DNA from: Phycicoccus sp. Soil748
GTDB lineage: Bacteria > Actinomycetota > Actinomycetes > Actinomycetales > Dermatophilaceae
Length of the DNA stretch: 64,000 nt
Direction: 5' to 3'
Assembly (NCBI RefSeq): GCF_001428025.1
Contig: NZ_LMSC01000012.1
Coordinates: 263,619 to 327,618, forward strand
Positions 7,673-15,735 of the stretch are shown in pieces. The position numbers were made by a program, and so were the translations under genes. Below the pieces are notes generated by a model. That model was given only the letters and a program-made list of their open reading frames with translations. It searched no databases and was not told the DNA's origin. Position 1 is the stretch's first letter. The number at the start of each line of letters is the position of its first letter.

Positions 7673-8194
7673 CTAGAGGACCTCGCCCTCGATGATGTCG
7701 GGTCCGCCCGGGCCACCTGGGCCGCCGGGCCCACGACCCCTCCCGCCCGGGCCACCCCGACGGCCGCCGAACACACCCCCCAGCAGCCGCCGCGCGACCA
7801 CCGTCTCGAGCAGGGTCCGCGCGATGGGCCGGGTCACGGGCAGGATGAAGAAGAAGCCGACGACGTCGGTGAGGAAGCCCGGGGCGAGCAGCAGGGTCCC
7901 GCCGACCAGCACCAGGGCAGCGTCGGCGAGCTCACGGCTCGGCATCCGTCCGGTGTTGAGGGCGGAGGTGAGCGCAGACCAGGCGCGCGCCCCTTCTCGG
8001 CGGACCAGCCAGGCGCCCAGCGCAGACTCCAGCAGGAGGAGTGCGAGGGTCTGCCAGCCGCCGATGACCTTGCCGACGGCGATGATGGTGGCGATCTCCA
8101 GGACCGGCACGACCAGCAGCAGCACGAACACCACGGCCAGCCAGTGCGGCCGGCGGCGCCGTGCGGGAGGAGGCCCTCCTACAGCTCGTGCCAC
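7673..8194 (-). CDS. fxsA: FxsA-family membrane protein
   Basis: Read from GTG 8194, the protein has 173 residues with a basic N-terminus (ARRRRPHW) and about three hydrophobic segments ([61 protein letters not shown]). The PGFLTDVVG motif is diagnostic of FxsA, whose E. coli member relieves phage T7 exclusion by F plasmid. The tail is a Gly/Pro/Arg low-complexity stretch. The start overlaps the end of ppm1 by 16 bp, implying coupling. The rbpA/fxsA/ppm1 arrangement matches Rv2050-Rv2053c of M. tuberculosis. Its biochemical role is unknown. Confidence 0.85.
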   Translation of the reverse strand: MARAVGGPPPARRRRPHWLAVVFVLLLVVPVLEIATIIAVGKVIGGWQTLALLLLESALGAWLVRREGARAWSALTSALNTGRMPSRELADAALVLVGGTLLLAPGFLTDVVGFFFILPVTRPIARTLLETVVARRLLGGVFGGRRGGPGGRGRGPGGPGGPGGPDIIEGEVL

Positions 8195-8949
8195 GTCGGT
8201 TCCCGGCGCTGCGACAGGCCACGGAGCTGGTCGGCACGGTGGTGCACACCCCAGACGGTGATGCGCTGCAGGGACTCGCGCATGATGTCGCCGCTCATCT
8301 TGGAGTCGCCGATCACACGCTCGACGAACGTGATGGGCACCTCGACGACGCGCAGGCCCAGCCGGACCGCGCGCCGGGTCAGGTCGACCTGGAAGCAGTA
8401 CCCCTGCGAGGCGACCTGCTCCAGTCCCATGGTCCGCAGGGCCTCGGCGCGGTAGGCGCGGAAGCCGGCGGTCGCGTCGTGGACGGGCATCCCGAGGAGG
8501 GCCCGGGTGTAGAGGTTGCCCCCGACGCTGAGCGCCTTGCGGTGCAGCGGCCAGTTGACCACCGAGCCGCCACGGACCCACCGGGAGCCGATGACGAGGT
8601 CGGCACCGGCCAGGGCGTCCAGGAGGCGGTGCAGCTGCTCGGGCTGGTGGGAACCGTCGGCGTCCATCTCGACGAGGGCGTCGTAGCCGCGGTCGAGACC
8701 CCAGCGGAACCCCGCCAGGTAGGCCATGCCGAGGCCCTGCTTCGCGGGGCGGTGCAGCACGTGGACCTGGGGGTCGCCGGCGGCGAGCTCGTCGGCGACG
8801 TCACCGGTGCCGTCCGGTGAGCTGTCGTCGAGGACGAGGATGTCGGCGCCAGGGACGGCGGCACGGATGCGGCGCACGACCAGCGGGAGGTTCTCCCGCT
8901 CGTTGTACGTCGGGATGCACACGAGCACCCGCTCGATCTGGTCAGACAA
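8179..8949 (-). CDS. ppm1: Polyprenol monophosphomannose synthase (GT2 family)
   Basis: The 256-residue GT2 glycosyltransferase begins with [18 protein letters not shown], then [17 protein letters not shown] (nucleotide binding), [14 protein letters not shown] (DxD metal site) and [12 protein letters not shown]. This is the dolichyl-phosphate mannose synthase pattern. It transfers mannose from GDP-mannose to polyprenyl phosphate on the inner membrane face, giving the donor for lipoglycan and protein mannosylation. It is a stand-alone catalytic domain. In mycobacteria, Ppm1 acts with or is fused to Lnt, and here lnt lies directly upstream with an 8-bp overlap. Confidence 0.95.
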   Translation of the reverse strand: MSDQIERVLVCIPTYNERENLPLVVRRIRAAVPGADILVLDDSSPDGTGDVADELAAGDPQVHVLHRPAKQGLGMAYLAGFRWGLDRGYDALVEMDADGSHQPEQLHRLLDALAGADLVIGSRWVRGGSVVNWPLHRKALSVGGNLYTRALLGMPVHDATAGFRAYRAEALRTMGLEQVASQGYCFQVDLTRRAVRLGLRVVEVPITFVERVIGDSKMSGDIMRESLQRITVWGVHHRADQLRGLSQRREPTWHEL

Positions 8950-10609
8950 CGACGCCTTCCCTTCGTGTCTTCGCCGGCCCCGTCGGGCCGGTGGCGGCGG
9001 CCTCGACCCTAGCGGTCCGCCGACGGGACCACTGACCCACCGCCAGCAGCAGCACGGCGGCCAGCCCGGCGACGTACTCGGGCAGGTTGCCGAGCCGGTC
9101 GGCGACGGTGACCTCGGTCCGGACCACCGGCGACCCGTACCGGGCCGCTGGGGTGAACAACGAGGTCTTGTCGACGTACGTTCCGTCGGGGTTGATGAAG
9201 CCGCTCACCCCGACCGTCGAGACGTGCACGACCGACCGGCCGTGCTCGATGGCGCGGATCCGGCTGATGGCGAACTGCTGCTCGGACTCCGCGGTGTAGC
9301 CGAACGTCGCGTTGTTGGTCTGCACGGCGAGGATGCTCGCGCCGAGCCCGGGCTGCAGCGTGGAGTCGCGCATGAGCCCGTCGTAGGCGACCTCGAAGCA
9401 GATGGTGGGGATCACCCAGTACGGGTCCTGGCCTGCGACGGGCACCTCGAACCCGCCCGGCCGGTCGCCCCTGGTGAAGTCACGCGCCACCAGGTCGACC
9501 TTGTCGCTGAAGTTGCGGAAGAAGCTGCGGAAGGGGATGTACTCCGCGAAGGGCACCGGGTGCTGCTTGACGTAGCGGCCCGGCTCGCCGCCCCCCGGGG
9601 TGTAGAGGAGGCTGGCGTTGGAGACGAAGGGCGCGGGGCCGTCGAGCACGGCCCCGAGCAGGATGGGCGCCTTGATGGTCTCCACGGCGAGCCGGATGTC
9701 CGCGGCCGCGTCGAGGTTGTCGAACGGGTCGATGTCGGAGGAGTTCTCGGGCCAGACGACCAGGGTCGGCGGCGCGCCGTTACGGGCCGCCGCAGCCAGG
9801 GTGCCCTGCACGTGGTTGTCGAGGACCTTGCGCCGCTCGGCGTTGAAGTCCAGGCCGGCCTTGGGCACGTTGCCCTGCACGAACAGGACCGAGACCTTGC
9901 GGCCACCGGTGGGGGGTGTCGTGGTCACGGCCAGCACGAGCGGCGCGAGGGCCAGGACGACCAGGACCGGGGCAAGGACCCGGGGCGCGGCGGGCAGCGT
10001 GGTCGCCGGCACCCGACGCAGGCGCCCCACCGCCCCCCGGGCCGCCGCGCGGAAGGCGACGTGCACGAGCACGCCGAGGCATGCCACGGCGAACGTCAGG
10101 CCGGGTGCTCCCCCGAACCGGGCGAACGGCGCCAGCGGGCTGTCGGCCTGGCTGAACGCCAGGCGCACCCACGGGAAACCCCCGAAGGGCGTGGCGCCGC
10201 GGGCGGCCTCCTGCAGCACCCACCCCAGGGGCACGGCGGCGTACGCGAGGGGACGCAGCCGGGTGGCGAGCAGGGGTCGCTGCAGCCAGGCCACCACCAG
10301 GCACATGGCCGCGACGTAGAGCGACTCCAGGACGGCCAGGGCCACCCAGGGCAGGGCGCCCACGTAGATGCCGGTCCAGGACAGGGTCGGCAGGAAGAAG
10401 CCGAGGCCGTGCGCGAGGCCGCCCAGGGCGGCCAGTCGCGGCCTGGCGCCGAAGGTGGCGGCCGACAGCAGGGCCACGCCGAGCGGCGCCGTCCACCAGA
10501 TGTCCTGCGTCGGGAAGGCGAGGGCGGTGAGGAGCCCGGAGACCAGGGCCGGGAGGAGGACGGCGCCGGACCGCAGGCCCGGTCGCGGCGGGCGGGATGG
10601 CGTCGTCAC
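8942..10609 (-). CDS. lnt: Apolipoprotein N-acyltransferase
   Basis: From GTG 10609 the protein has 555 residues: six to seven N-terminal membrane helices and a nitrilase-like domain. The catalytic Glu-Lys-Cys triad is visible as VVWPENSSD, the Lys in [16 protein letters not shown], and the Cys in [12 protein letters not shown] final helix ([16 protein letters not shown]) closes it. Lnt adds the third acyl chain to the N-terminal Cys of lipoproteins in the membrane. The longer frame up to 10774 is not supported, since homology begins after 10609. TACCGT lies 6 bp before this GTG and no Shine-Dalgarno is present, so the message is probably leaderless. Confidence 0.93.
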   Translation of the reverse strand: MTTPSRPPRPGLRSGAVLLPALVSGLLTALAFPTQDIWWTAPLGVALLSAATFGARPRLAALGGLAHGLGFFLPTLSWTGIYVGALPWVALAVLESLYVAAMCLVVAWLQRPLLATRLRPLAYAAVPLGWVLQEAARGATPFGGFPWVRLAFSQADSPLAPFARFGGAPGLTFAVACLGVLVHVAFRAAARGAVGRLRRVPATTLPAAPRVLAPVLVVLALAPLVLAVTTTPPTGGRKVSVLFVQGNVPKAGLDFNAERRKVLDNHVQGTLAAAARNGAPPTLVVWPENSSDIDPFDNLDAAADIRLAVETIKAPILLGAVLDGPAPFVSNASLLYTPGGGEPGRYVKQHPVPFAEYIPFRSFFRNFSDKVDLVARDFTRGDRPGGFEVPVAGQDPYWVIPTICFEVAYDGLMRDSTLQPGLGASILAVQTNNATFGYTAESEQQFAISRIRAIEHGRSVVHVSTVGVSGFINPDGTYVDKTSLFTPAARYGSPVVRTEVTVADRLGNLPEYVAGLAAVLLLAVGQWSRRRTARVEAAATGPTGPAKTRREGVVV

Positions 10610-10615
10610 GCAACC

Positions 10616-10621
10616 ACGGTA
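10616..10621 (-). promoter_or_regulatory. -10 element for leaderless lnt-ppm1-fxsA mRNA
   Basis: TACCGT on the minus strand is 6 bp from the lnt GTG, so transcription would begin at the start codon. No upstream gene uses this TAC as a stop. Confidence 0.5.
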
Positions 10622-11005
10622 GGACACGCCGCGGCCCGCGCCGCCGTTGGGACCAGCAGGAGGTCGACCGGGTGTCGACATCCCGCTGTTGTCTACTGAG
10701 CGCGCGGGCCGGACGCCGTCCACCACCGCCTCGGGCGGGAGGCACCAGTAGGGATCGACGTCGCTGCTGGTCAACGGTGGCTGCGCGCGCTAGTCACCGG
10801 CAGTACGTCGTGTCCGGTCTGGGTCCCCTCCCCGGGCGGCCACTCGGTGTGACGGCCGTGGGCCAACTTACCGTCGCCGCGGAGCGCCCTGTCAAGGCGT
10901 CGTCCATGACGGTTTCACGCCATCGGCCCGGGCGCGCGAGAGGTATGGGGCCAAGTTCGTGCTCCGGCGAATTCCGTTGCAGCGGTTGGCGATCGTCACG
11001 GCCTC
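10622..11005. other. Gene-free stretch of about 380 bp
   Basis: This stretch lies between the divergently placed 5' end of lnt and the 3' end of kal. Frames crossing it (for example 10597-11217 plus) are Arg/Pro-rich shadows with no family resemblance. I looked for tRNA T-loops, a cobalamin riboswitch and a c-di-AMP riboswitch and saw none. It presumably holds the lnt promoter region and the 3' untranslated end of the kam operon. Confidence 0.6.
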
Positions 11006-11029
11006 CGGCGTGTCGCGAACGACACGCCG
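11006..11029. terminator. Perfect 10-bp hairpin ending the kamDE-kal operon
   Basis: CGGCGTGTCG (11006-11015) and CGACACGCCG (11020-11029) pair perfectly around a CGAA tetraloop. The hairpin begins 9 bp past the kal stop on the minus strand. Confidence 0.8.
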
Positions 11030-11038
11030 AGGGACGTG

Positions 11039-11443
11039 TCAGCTCTCGACGGCAGGAGCGGGGACCACGACGACGCCCCGTGCGGTGGTGGCCACCAGCG
11101 CCGGCTCCAGCACGTCGGCGCTGGACTCTCCGCGCTCGGGCGCACCGCGCCCCACGACCCGGACCTCGAAGTCCATCTCGCGGCTGCGGCTACCGACCCG
11201 GACCAGCGTGGCACTGATCTCGATCACGTCGCCGGCGCGGACCGGCGCCTTGAACTGGACGTCGGAGTAGGACGCGAACAGGCCTTCGTCACCGTCGGTG
11301 AGGATGCACATCTCGGTGGCGACGTCGCCGAACGCCGCCAGGGAGTAGGCGCCGTCGACGAGGTTGCCCGCGTAGTGCGCGTGGCTGTAGGGGACGTAGC
11401 GCCGGTGGGTGACGGTGCGCCCGACCGTGGCGGTGGTGGTCAT
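11039..11443 (-). CDS. kal: 3-aminobutyryl-CoA ammonia-lyase (deaminase)
   Basis: This 134-residue hotdog-fold protein starts MTTTATVGRTVTHRRYVPYSHAHYAGNLVDG. The YVPYSHAHYAGNLVDGA block is characteristic of Kal of lysine fermentation. Kal removes ammonia from L-3-aminobutyryl-CoA to give crotonyl-CoA, the last lysine-specific step. The ATG overlaps the kamE stop as ATGA and has AAGGAG 5 bp upstream inside kamE, so translation is coupled. The neighbouring lysine aminomutase genes make the assignment strong. Confidence 0.9.
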   Translation of the reverse strand: MTTTATVGRTVTHRRYVPYSHAHYAGNLVDGAYSLAAFGDVATEMCILTDGDEGLFASYSDVQFKAPVRAGDVIEISATLVRVGSRSREMDFEVRVVGRGAPERGESSADVLEPALVATTARGVVVVPAPAVES

Positions 11444-12279
11444 GCCTTCTCCTTCGTCGAGGGCGTGGTGACCCGCGGCGGGGCCAGGGCGTGGACGAGG
11501 TAGCTGGCCACCTCGCCCGGGGTGGTGCCGCGGCCGAAGATCCGGTCCACGCCGAGCCTGTCGGCGGAGCCCTCCTCGAAGCGGGGGCCGCCGACGACGA
11601 GCAGCGGCACCTGCCCGGCCGGGTACGCCTCGCGGAAGGCGGCGCTCATCGTCGTGGTGTTGTGGATGTGGGCGTCGCGCTGGGTCACGACCTGGCTCAC
11701 CATCACGGCGTCGGCCTTCTCGGCCCGCGCCCGCTCCACGAGCTCGGGCACGAGGACCTGCGCGCCGAGGTTCACGACCTTGACCTCGCGGTAGTACTCC
11801 AGGCCCTTCTCCCCCGCGAACCCCTTGATGTTGAGGATGGCGTCGATGCCGACGGTGTGGGCGTCGGTGCCGATGCAGGCGCCGACGACGACGAGCTTGC
11901 GGCGCAGGCGGGACTTGATGGCCTTGTTGACCTCGGTCGGGGTGAGCAGCGGGAACTCGCGTTCGACGACGGTGACCTCGCGCAGGTCGACGAGGTGCTT
12001 GACGCTGCCGTAGACCACGAAGAAGGTGAAGTCGGGGCCCATCGCCTTGGCGTGCACCAGCAGCGCCGGCTCCAGGCCCATCTTCGCCGCGAGCTGCAGG
12101 GCGGCCCCCTCGGCGCGCTTGTCGTGCGGGACCGGGAGGGTGAAGGAGACCTGCACCATGCCGTCGCCGGTGGTGTCGCCGTAGGGGCGGACGATGTCGG
12201 GCGTGGCCCTGCCGGACCTGGCTCCGGGGCCGGGCACCGGCTCGAGCGGCATCGCGCTGTCGGTGGTGGACGCGCTCAT
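11440..12279 (-). CDS. kamE: Beta-lysine 5,6-aminomutase, beta (cobalamin-binding) subunit
   Basis: The 279-residue protein has an N-terminal dimerisation/PLP region (RPYGDTTGDGMVQVSFTLP) and a C-terminal Rossmann-type B12 domain with the base-off motif TDAHTVG (Asp139-x-His141-x-x-Gly144). His141 would ligate cobalt. Together with KamD it moves the terminal amino group of beta-lysine (or D-lysine) from C6 to C5, using adenosylcobalamin and PLP, to give 3,5-diaminohexanoate. Its ATG overlaps the kamD stop as ATGA, with GGAGGGG just upstream. Confidence 0.95.
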   Translation of the reverse strand: MSASTTDSAMPLEPVPGPGARSGRATPDIVRPYGDTTGDGMVQVSFTLPVPHDKRAEGAALQLAAKMGLEPALLVHAKAMGPDFTFFVVYGSVKHLVDLREVTVVEREFPLLTPTEVNKAIKSRLRRKLVVVGACIGTDAHTVGIDAILNIKGFAGEKGLEYYREVKVVNLGAQVLVPELVERARAEKADAVMVSQVVTQRDAHIHNTTTMSAAFREAYPAGQVPLLVVGGPRFEEGSADRLGVDRIFGRGTTPGEVASYLVHALAPPRVTTPSTKEKA

Positions 12280-13874
12280 CGGTCGCTCCCCTCCTCGAGC
12301 ATCGTCGTGGCCGGGTTGTCGTAGCCGTCGGCACGGACCACCACCCCGTCCAGGCCCTTGCCGCGGTCGGCGGGCCGCTTCATCAGCCCGAAGGTGCCGT
12401 CGGCGATCGCCGCGAGCAGCGGCGGGTCACCGGCGGTGTCGCTGTCGTGGACGATCGCGTCGAGCAGGTCGACCGCCTCGCCGAGCACCTGGCGGGCGCG
12501 GGTCTGGATGAACCCGTCGCGCGGTGGGTGGAAGTCCTCGGTCAGGCCGCCGGCCGCGTTGAGGACGTAGCGGACGTTCTGCAGCGCCAGGTCGCGGTCG
12601 GACAGGAACGGCGTCACGACGGCCTCGGTCATCATGCCGACCAGCAGGATGCCCTGGCCGGTCATGGCGCCGACGAGGTTGAAGAACCCGTCGAGCAGGT
12701 AGCCGCGGAACACGTCGCCCGTCATGTGCTTGGTCGGCGGCATCCACTTCAGCGGCGCCTTGGGGAAGAGCTGGCGCGCCAGCAGCGCGTGCGCGAGCTC
12801 CATCCGGAAGCTGTCGGGCAGGTCGGGGTTGATCTCGAACGCGTGCCCGAGGCCGAGCTGCCAGTCCTCGAGGCCGGCCTCCTTGGCGAAGTACTCGTTG
12901 AGCAGCTGGCTCACGGTGACCGTGTGCGCGGCCTCGACGGCGTCGGCGGTGGTGAGGTAGTTGTCCTCGCCGGTGTTGATGATGATCCCGGCCCGGGCGT
13001 GGATCTGGCGGCTGAACCGCTGGTCGACGAAGGTGCGGATCGGGTTGATGTCGCGGAAGAGGATGCCGTACATCGAGTCGTTGAGCATCATGTCGAGCCG
13101 CTCGAGCCCGGCCAGCGTCGCGATCTCCGGCATGCAGAGGCCGGAGGCGTAGTTGGTGAGCCGGATGTAGCGGCCGAGCTCCTTGGACGTCTCGTCCAGG
13201 GCCGCGCGCATGAGCCGGAAGTTCTCCTGCGTGGCGTACGTGCCGGCGTACCCCTCGCGGGTGGCGCCCTCGGGTACGTAGTCGAGCAGCGACTGCCCCG
13301 TGGAGCGGATCACCGCGATGATGTCGGCGCCCTCCCGGGCGGCGTTCTGGGCCTGCGGGATGTCCTCGTAGATGTCGCCGGTGGCCACGATGAGATAGAT
13401 CCAGGGCCGCTGCTCGGGGTCGCCGTGGCGCTTGACGAGCCGGTCGCGGTTGGCCCGCTGCTTGTCGATGGTGCGTATGCCGCGGCTCACCTCGCGCCGC
13501 GCGAGCGACTGGGCGCGGGTGGCCTCACGGCCCACGGGCAGGCGGAACTGCACCGAGCCGCTGGCAGCCTTCTGCGCGAGGGTCAGCAGGTCGGGGGCCT
13601 CTCCCCTGCGCAGCGCGTCGTAGACCGGCGTCGTGACCCCGTGCTCGAGACCGACCTCCGCGCGGACCGCGTCGACGAGGTGGTTGACCCACGGCACGCG
13701 CTCGTGGTCGGCGCCGGCGAGACCGGCCAGGCGCAGGGTGGCCCGCTCCACCGAGACGGTCGTGTGGCTCTGGGCCAGCTTGACGACGGGGCGGCCCGCC
13801 TTGCGCGCGAGGGCGCGGGCTTGGCGGACGGTGGCCGGATCGAGGTCCAGCAGGGGCTTGGCACGGGAGGACAC
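12276..13874 (-). CDS. kamD: Beta-lysine 5,6-aminomutase, alpha subunit
   Basis: This 532-residue TIM-barrel subunit starts at GTG 13874 (MSSRAKPLLDLDPATVRQARALARKAG). Family-typical stretches include YIVATGDIYED-type PWIYLIVATGDIYED, RSTGQSLLDYVPEGATREG, RLTNYASGLCMPEIA and PLKWMPPTKHMTGDVFRGYLLDG. It binds adenosylcobalamin and PLP with KamE. It is the first gene of kamD-kamE-kal. TAGATT lies 6 bp upstream and no Shine-Dalgarno is visible, so the mRNA is probably leaderless. A large hairpin lies just above this promoter. Confidence 0.95.
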   Translation of the reverse strand: MSSRAKPLLDLDPATVRQARALARKAGRPVVKLAQSHTTVSVERATLRLAGLAGADHERVPWVNHLVDAVRAEVGLEHGVTTPVYDALRRGEAPDLLTLAQKAASGSVQFRLPVGREATRAQSLARREVSRGIRTIDKQRANRDRLVKRHGDPEQRPWIYLIVATGDIYEDIPQAQNAAREGADIIAVIRSTGQSLLDYVPEGATREGYAGTYATQENFRLMRAALDETSKELGRYIRLTNYASGLCMPEIATLAGLERLDMMLNDSMYGILFRDINPIRTFVDQRFSRQIHARAGIIINTGEDNYLTTADAVEAAHTVTVSQLLNEYFAKEAGLEDWQLGLGHAFEINPDLPDSFRMELAHALLARQLFPKAPLKWMPPTKHMTGDVFRGYLLDGFFNLVGAMTGQGILLVGMMTEAVVTPFLSDRDLALQNVRYVLNAAGGLTEDFHPPRDGFIQTRARQVLGEAVDLLDAIVHDSDTAGDPPLLAAIADGTFGLMKRPADRGKGLDGVVVRADGYDNPATTMLEEGSDR

Positions 13875-13880
13875 GGCGCA

Positions 13881-13886
13881 AATCTA
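13881..13886 (-). promoter_or_regulatory. -10 element for leaderless kamDE-kal mRNA
   Basis: TAGATT on the minus strand is separated by 6 bp (TGCGCC) from the kamD GTG. The distance fits transcription starting at the start codon. It lies downstream of the hairpin that ends the sigma-factor operon. Confidence 0.55.
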
Positions 13887-13895
13887 GCAGCGGGA

Positions 13896-13939
13896 CACAG
13901 AATTTCCGGCCAACCCCCCAGTTGGCCGGAAATCCTGTG
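13896..13939. terminator. Long stem-loop between the sigma-factor operon and kamD
   Basis: Nineteen base pairs with one mismatch join 13896-13914 and 13921-13939, with a C/G-rich 6-base loop. A short outer GGA/TCC pairing is possible after a bulge. On the minus strand it follows the CU044_5270-type gene by 45 bp and precedes the kamD promoter by about 10 bp. It most simply terminates the upstream operon and insulates kamD. Confidence 0.75.
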
Positions 13940-13984
13940 GGTCCATGAGTCGGGCTCCCGCCAGGTTCTCGTCAGGGGCTCTCG

Positions 13985-14998
13985 TCAGGGGCTCTCGACC
14001 GAGTCGGGCGCGTCCTCGTTCACCTGGGTCTTCGCCCTGGCGCGCACCACCGCGGGGACGGAATCGACCACGGTCGGCTGCACGGTCACCTCGGTCCGGT
14101 TCCCGGAGTCCGTCTCCCCCAGGTAGCGGGCGGTGGCGGCGTCGAAGTAGACGGCATCGACGTAGGCGCCGCGGTACTCCAGCTCCACCGCGTCGTGGCC
14201 CGCGAACTGGACCCTCGAGGTCGTGACCTGCGGCAGGCTCCCGAGGAGCCGGATCATGGCGGCGTTGAGGGCCGGCGGGGTCATGCCCTGGGCGAACCGG
14301 TCGCTGCAGTCCTCGAAGATCGCCTGGCTCGGGTCGAGGGAGTTGGGGCCGTCGCTGCGGAGGTGGGCGTCGAAGAAGGCCCGCAGCCCGGCGGGGTCGG
14401 AGGGCCACTGCTGGTAGTCGGCGGGCTGGGTGCCCATGAAGGGGTCGTCGCCGAGGTCGCTCGCCGGGATGCGCTCGTAGGTGGTGCCCACCGGCTCGAC
14501 CCGGGAGGTGTCGCGCCGCCACGCGGTCCCGTCGGCGTCGACCCAGCTCTCCGACGTGGAGTCGACGGCCGGGGTCTGGGCGTCGCGGTGCGCCTGGGTG
14601 AAGGTGACCACCTGGTGGAGGTACTGTCCCGGCCCGACCACCAGGGTGGGAGCCACGGCTGCGGTGCTGGCGAGCTGCTCCACGGCGTCAGCGCGGGGCA
14701 GCGCCGTACCGGGCGCGAGCACGGCGGTGCCGCCGGCGACCGCAAGCGTGGCGACGGCGGCCGCGGCACCCAGGGCGACCCACCGGCGGCGGGACCGGCG
14801 GGGTACGAGGGCGACGGTGCGCCCTGCCGAGGTGTGCTGCGGGTCCGCGCGGCGGCGGGTGGAGGCCAGGGTGTCCTCGACGTCTGCAGGGCCCCAGTCG
14901 TCGGTGAGGTCGTCGTCGGTGGGACGGGCGGCCACGAGCAGCGCGAACGGGTCACGCGGGTCGAGGGTCCGGTCGGGCAGCTGGTCGAGCGTCTTCAT
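13985..14998 (-). CDS. CU044_5270-family membrane protein, putative sigma-factor partner
   Basis: The 337-residue protein begins MKTLDQLPDRTLDPRDPFALL, has an N-terminal cytoplasmic part of about 70 residues, one membrane segment (WVALGAAAAVATLAVAGGTAVLAP, about 72-95) and an extracytoplasmic domain with YLHQVVTFTQAHRDAQ and ERIPASDLGDDPF. Proteins of this plan are common directly after ECF sigma genes in actinobacteria and are thought to act like anti-sigma or sensor partners. The start overlaps the sigma gene stop as ATGA, supporting a stoichiometric pair. The signal sensed is unknown. Confidence 0.75.
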   Translation of the reverse strand: MKTLDQLPDRTLDPRDPFALLVAARPTDDDLTDDWGPADVEDTLASTRRRADPQHTSAGRTVALVPRRSRRRWVALGAAAAVATLAVAGGTAVLAPGTALPRADAVEQLASTAAVAPTLVVGPGQYLHQVVTFTQAHRDAQTPAVDSTSESWVDADGTAWRRDTSRVEPVGTTYERIPASDLGDDPFMGTQPADYQQWPSDPAGLRAFFDAHLRSDGPNSLDPSQAIFEDCSDRFAQGMTPPALNAAMIRLLGSLPQVTTSRVQFAGHDAVELEYRGAYVDAVYFDAATARYLGETDSGNRTEVTVQPTVVDSVPAVVRARAKTQVNEDAPDSVESP

Positions 14999-15684
14999 GA
15001 GACCTCCTGGGCGAGTGCGGCACGGGTGAGGTGCGGGGTACGCGCCGGCTCCCCCGCCGGCGAAGGGGTGGAGGGTGCCGAGCCCGGCGCGGCCTCGGCG
15101 GCGTGCGCGGCACGCAGCCGGGCGCGGGCCCGGTGGAGCCGGACGGTGAAGGCCCGCACCGAGCAGCCGGCGACGGCAGCTGCCTCGGCGGGCGGCAGCC
15201 CGTCCCACGCGGTGAGCAGGAGCGCCTCACGCTCCGCGCGGGTGCACTGCTCGAGGGCCCGCAGGACGCTGTCGCGCTCGTGGACGGCCTCGTCCGCGGA
15301 CGGGGCGGTGGACGTCCAGCCCTGCCGCACCGCGGCGAACCAGACCTGGTCGGCGCGACGGGCCGTACGGCGCTGGTTGGCGATGACGTTGCGGGCCACC
15401 ACCAGCAGCCAAGGCAGGGGTTCGTCGGGCACCTGCTCGGGCCGGCGCCACGCGACGAGGAAGGTCTCGGAGACGACGTCGTCGCACTGGCTGGGCTCCA
15501 CGTGGCGCCGGGCGTAGGCGCGGACGCGGGGCGCGTGCTGCCGGAACAGGGCGCTGAGCTGCTCGTCGAGCTGGCGGCGGTGTGGGCTGTCGTCGGGGGC
15601 GGCGGGTGGGTGACCGTCGAGGTCACTGTCTGGGTGTCTGCTCACACCCTCCTGTGTCCGCTGCTCCCCCCGGATCACGCGCAT
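14995..15684 (-). CDS. ECF-type RNA polymerase sigma factor
   Basis: The 229-residue protein has sigma region 2 (FRQHAPRVRAYARRHVEPSQCDDVVSETFLVAWRRPEQVP, then PWLLVVARNVIANQRR) and region 4 (LEQCTRAEREALLLTAWDGLPPAEAAAVAGCSVRAFTVRLHRARARL, a helix-turn-helix). The tail after residue 200 is Ala/Pro-rich and poorly conserved. It should direct transcription of a small regulon, probably including its own operon. It is co-transcribed with the membrane partner downstream. The promoter it recognises cannot be told from the window. An internal GTG (residue 14) is a weaker start because its AGGAGG is only 2 bp away. Confidence 0.9.
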   Translation of the reverse strand: MRVIRGEQRTQEGVSRHPDSDLDGHPPAAPDDSPHRRQLDEQLSALFRQHAPRVRAYARRHVEPSQCDDVVSETFLVAWRRPEQVPDEPLPWLLVVARNVIANQRRTARRADQVWFAAVRQGWTSTAPSADEAVHERDSVLRALEQCTRAEREALLLTAWDGLPPAEAAAVAGCSVRAFTVRLHRARARLRAAHAAEAAPGSAPSTPSPAGEPARTPHLTRAALAQEVS

Positions 15685-15735
15685 GGCCCGAATTGTGTCG
15701 CTTCGCGCCCCGCGGAGCGGTAGGGATCGCCGGTG

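Noticed and set aside
10597-11217. 206-residue plus-strand frame across the gap between lnt and kal
   Set aside because: It is Arg/Pro-rich, overlaps kal in antisense and shows no sensible protein pattern.
15639-15684. Later GTG (residue 14) as the sigma factor start
   Set aside because: Its AGGAGG is only 2 bp from the GTG, which is too close for a working ribosome site.
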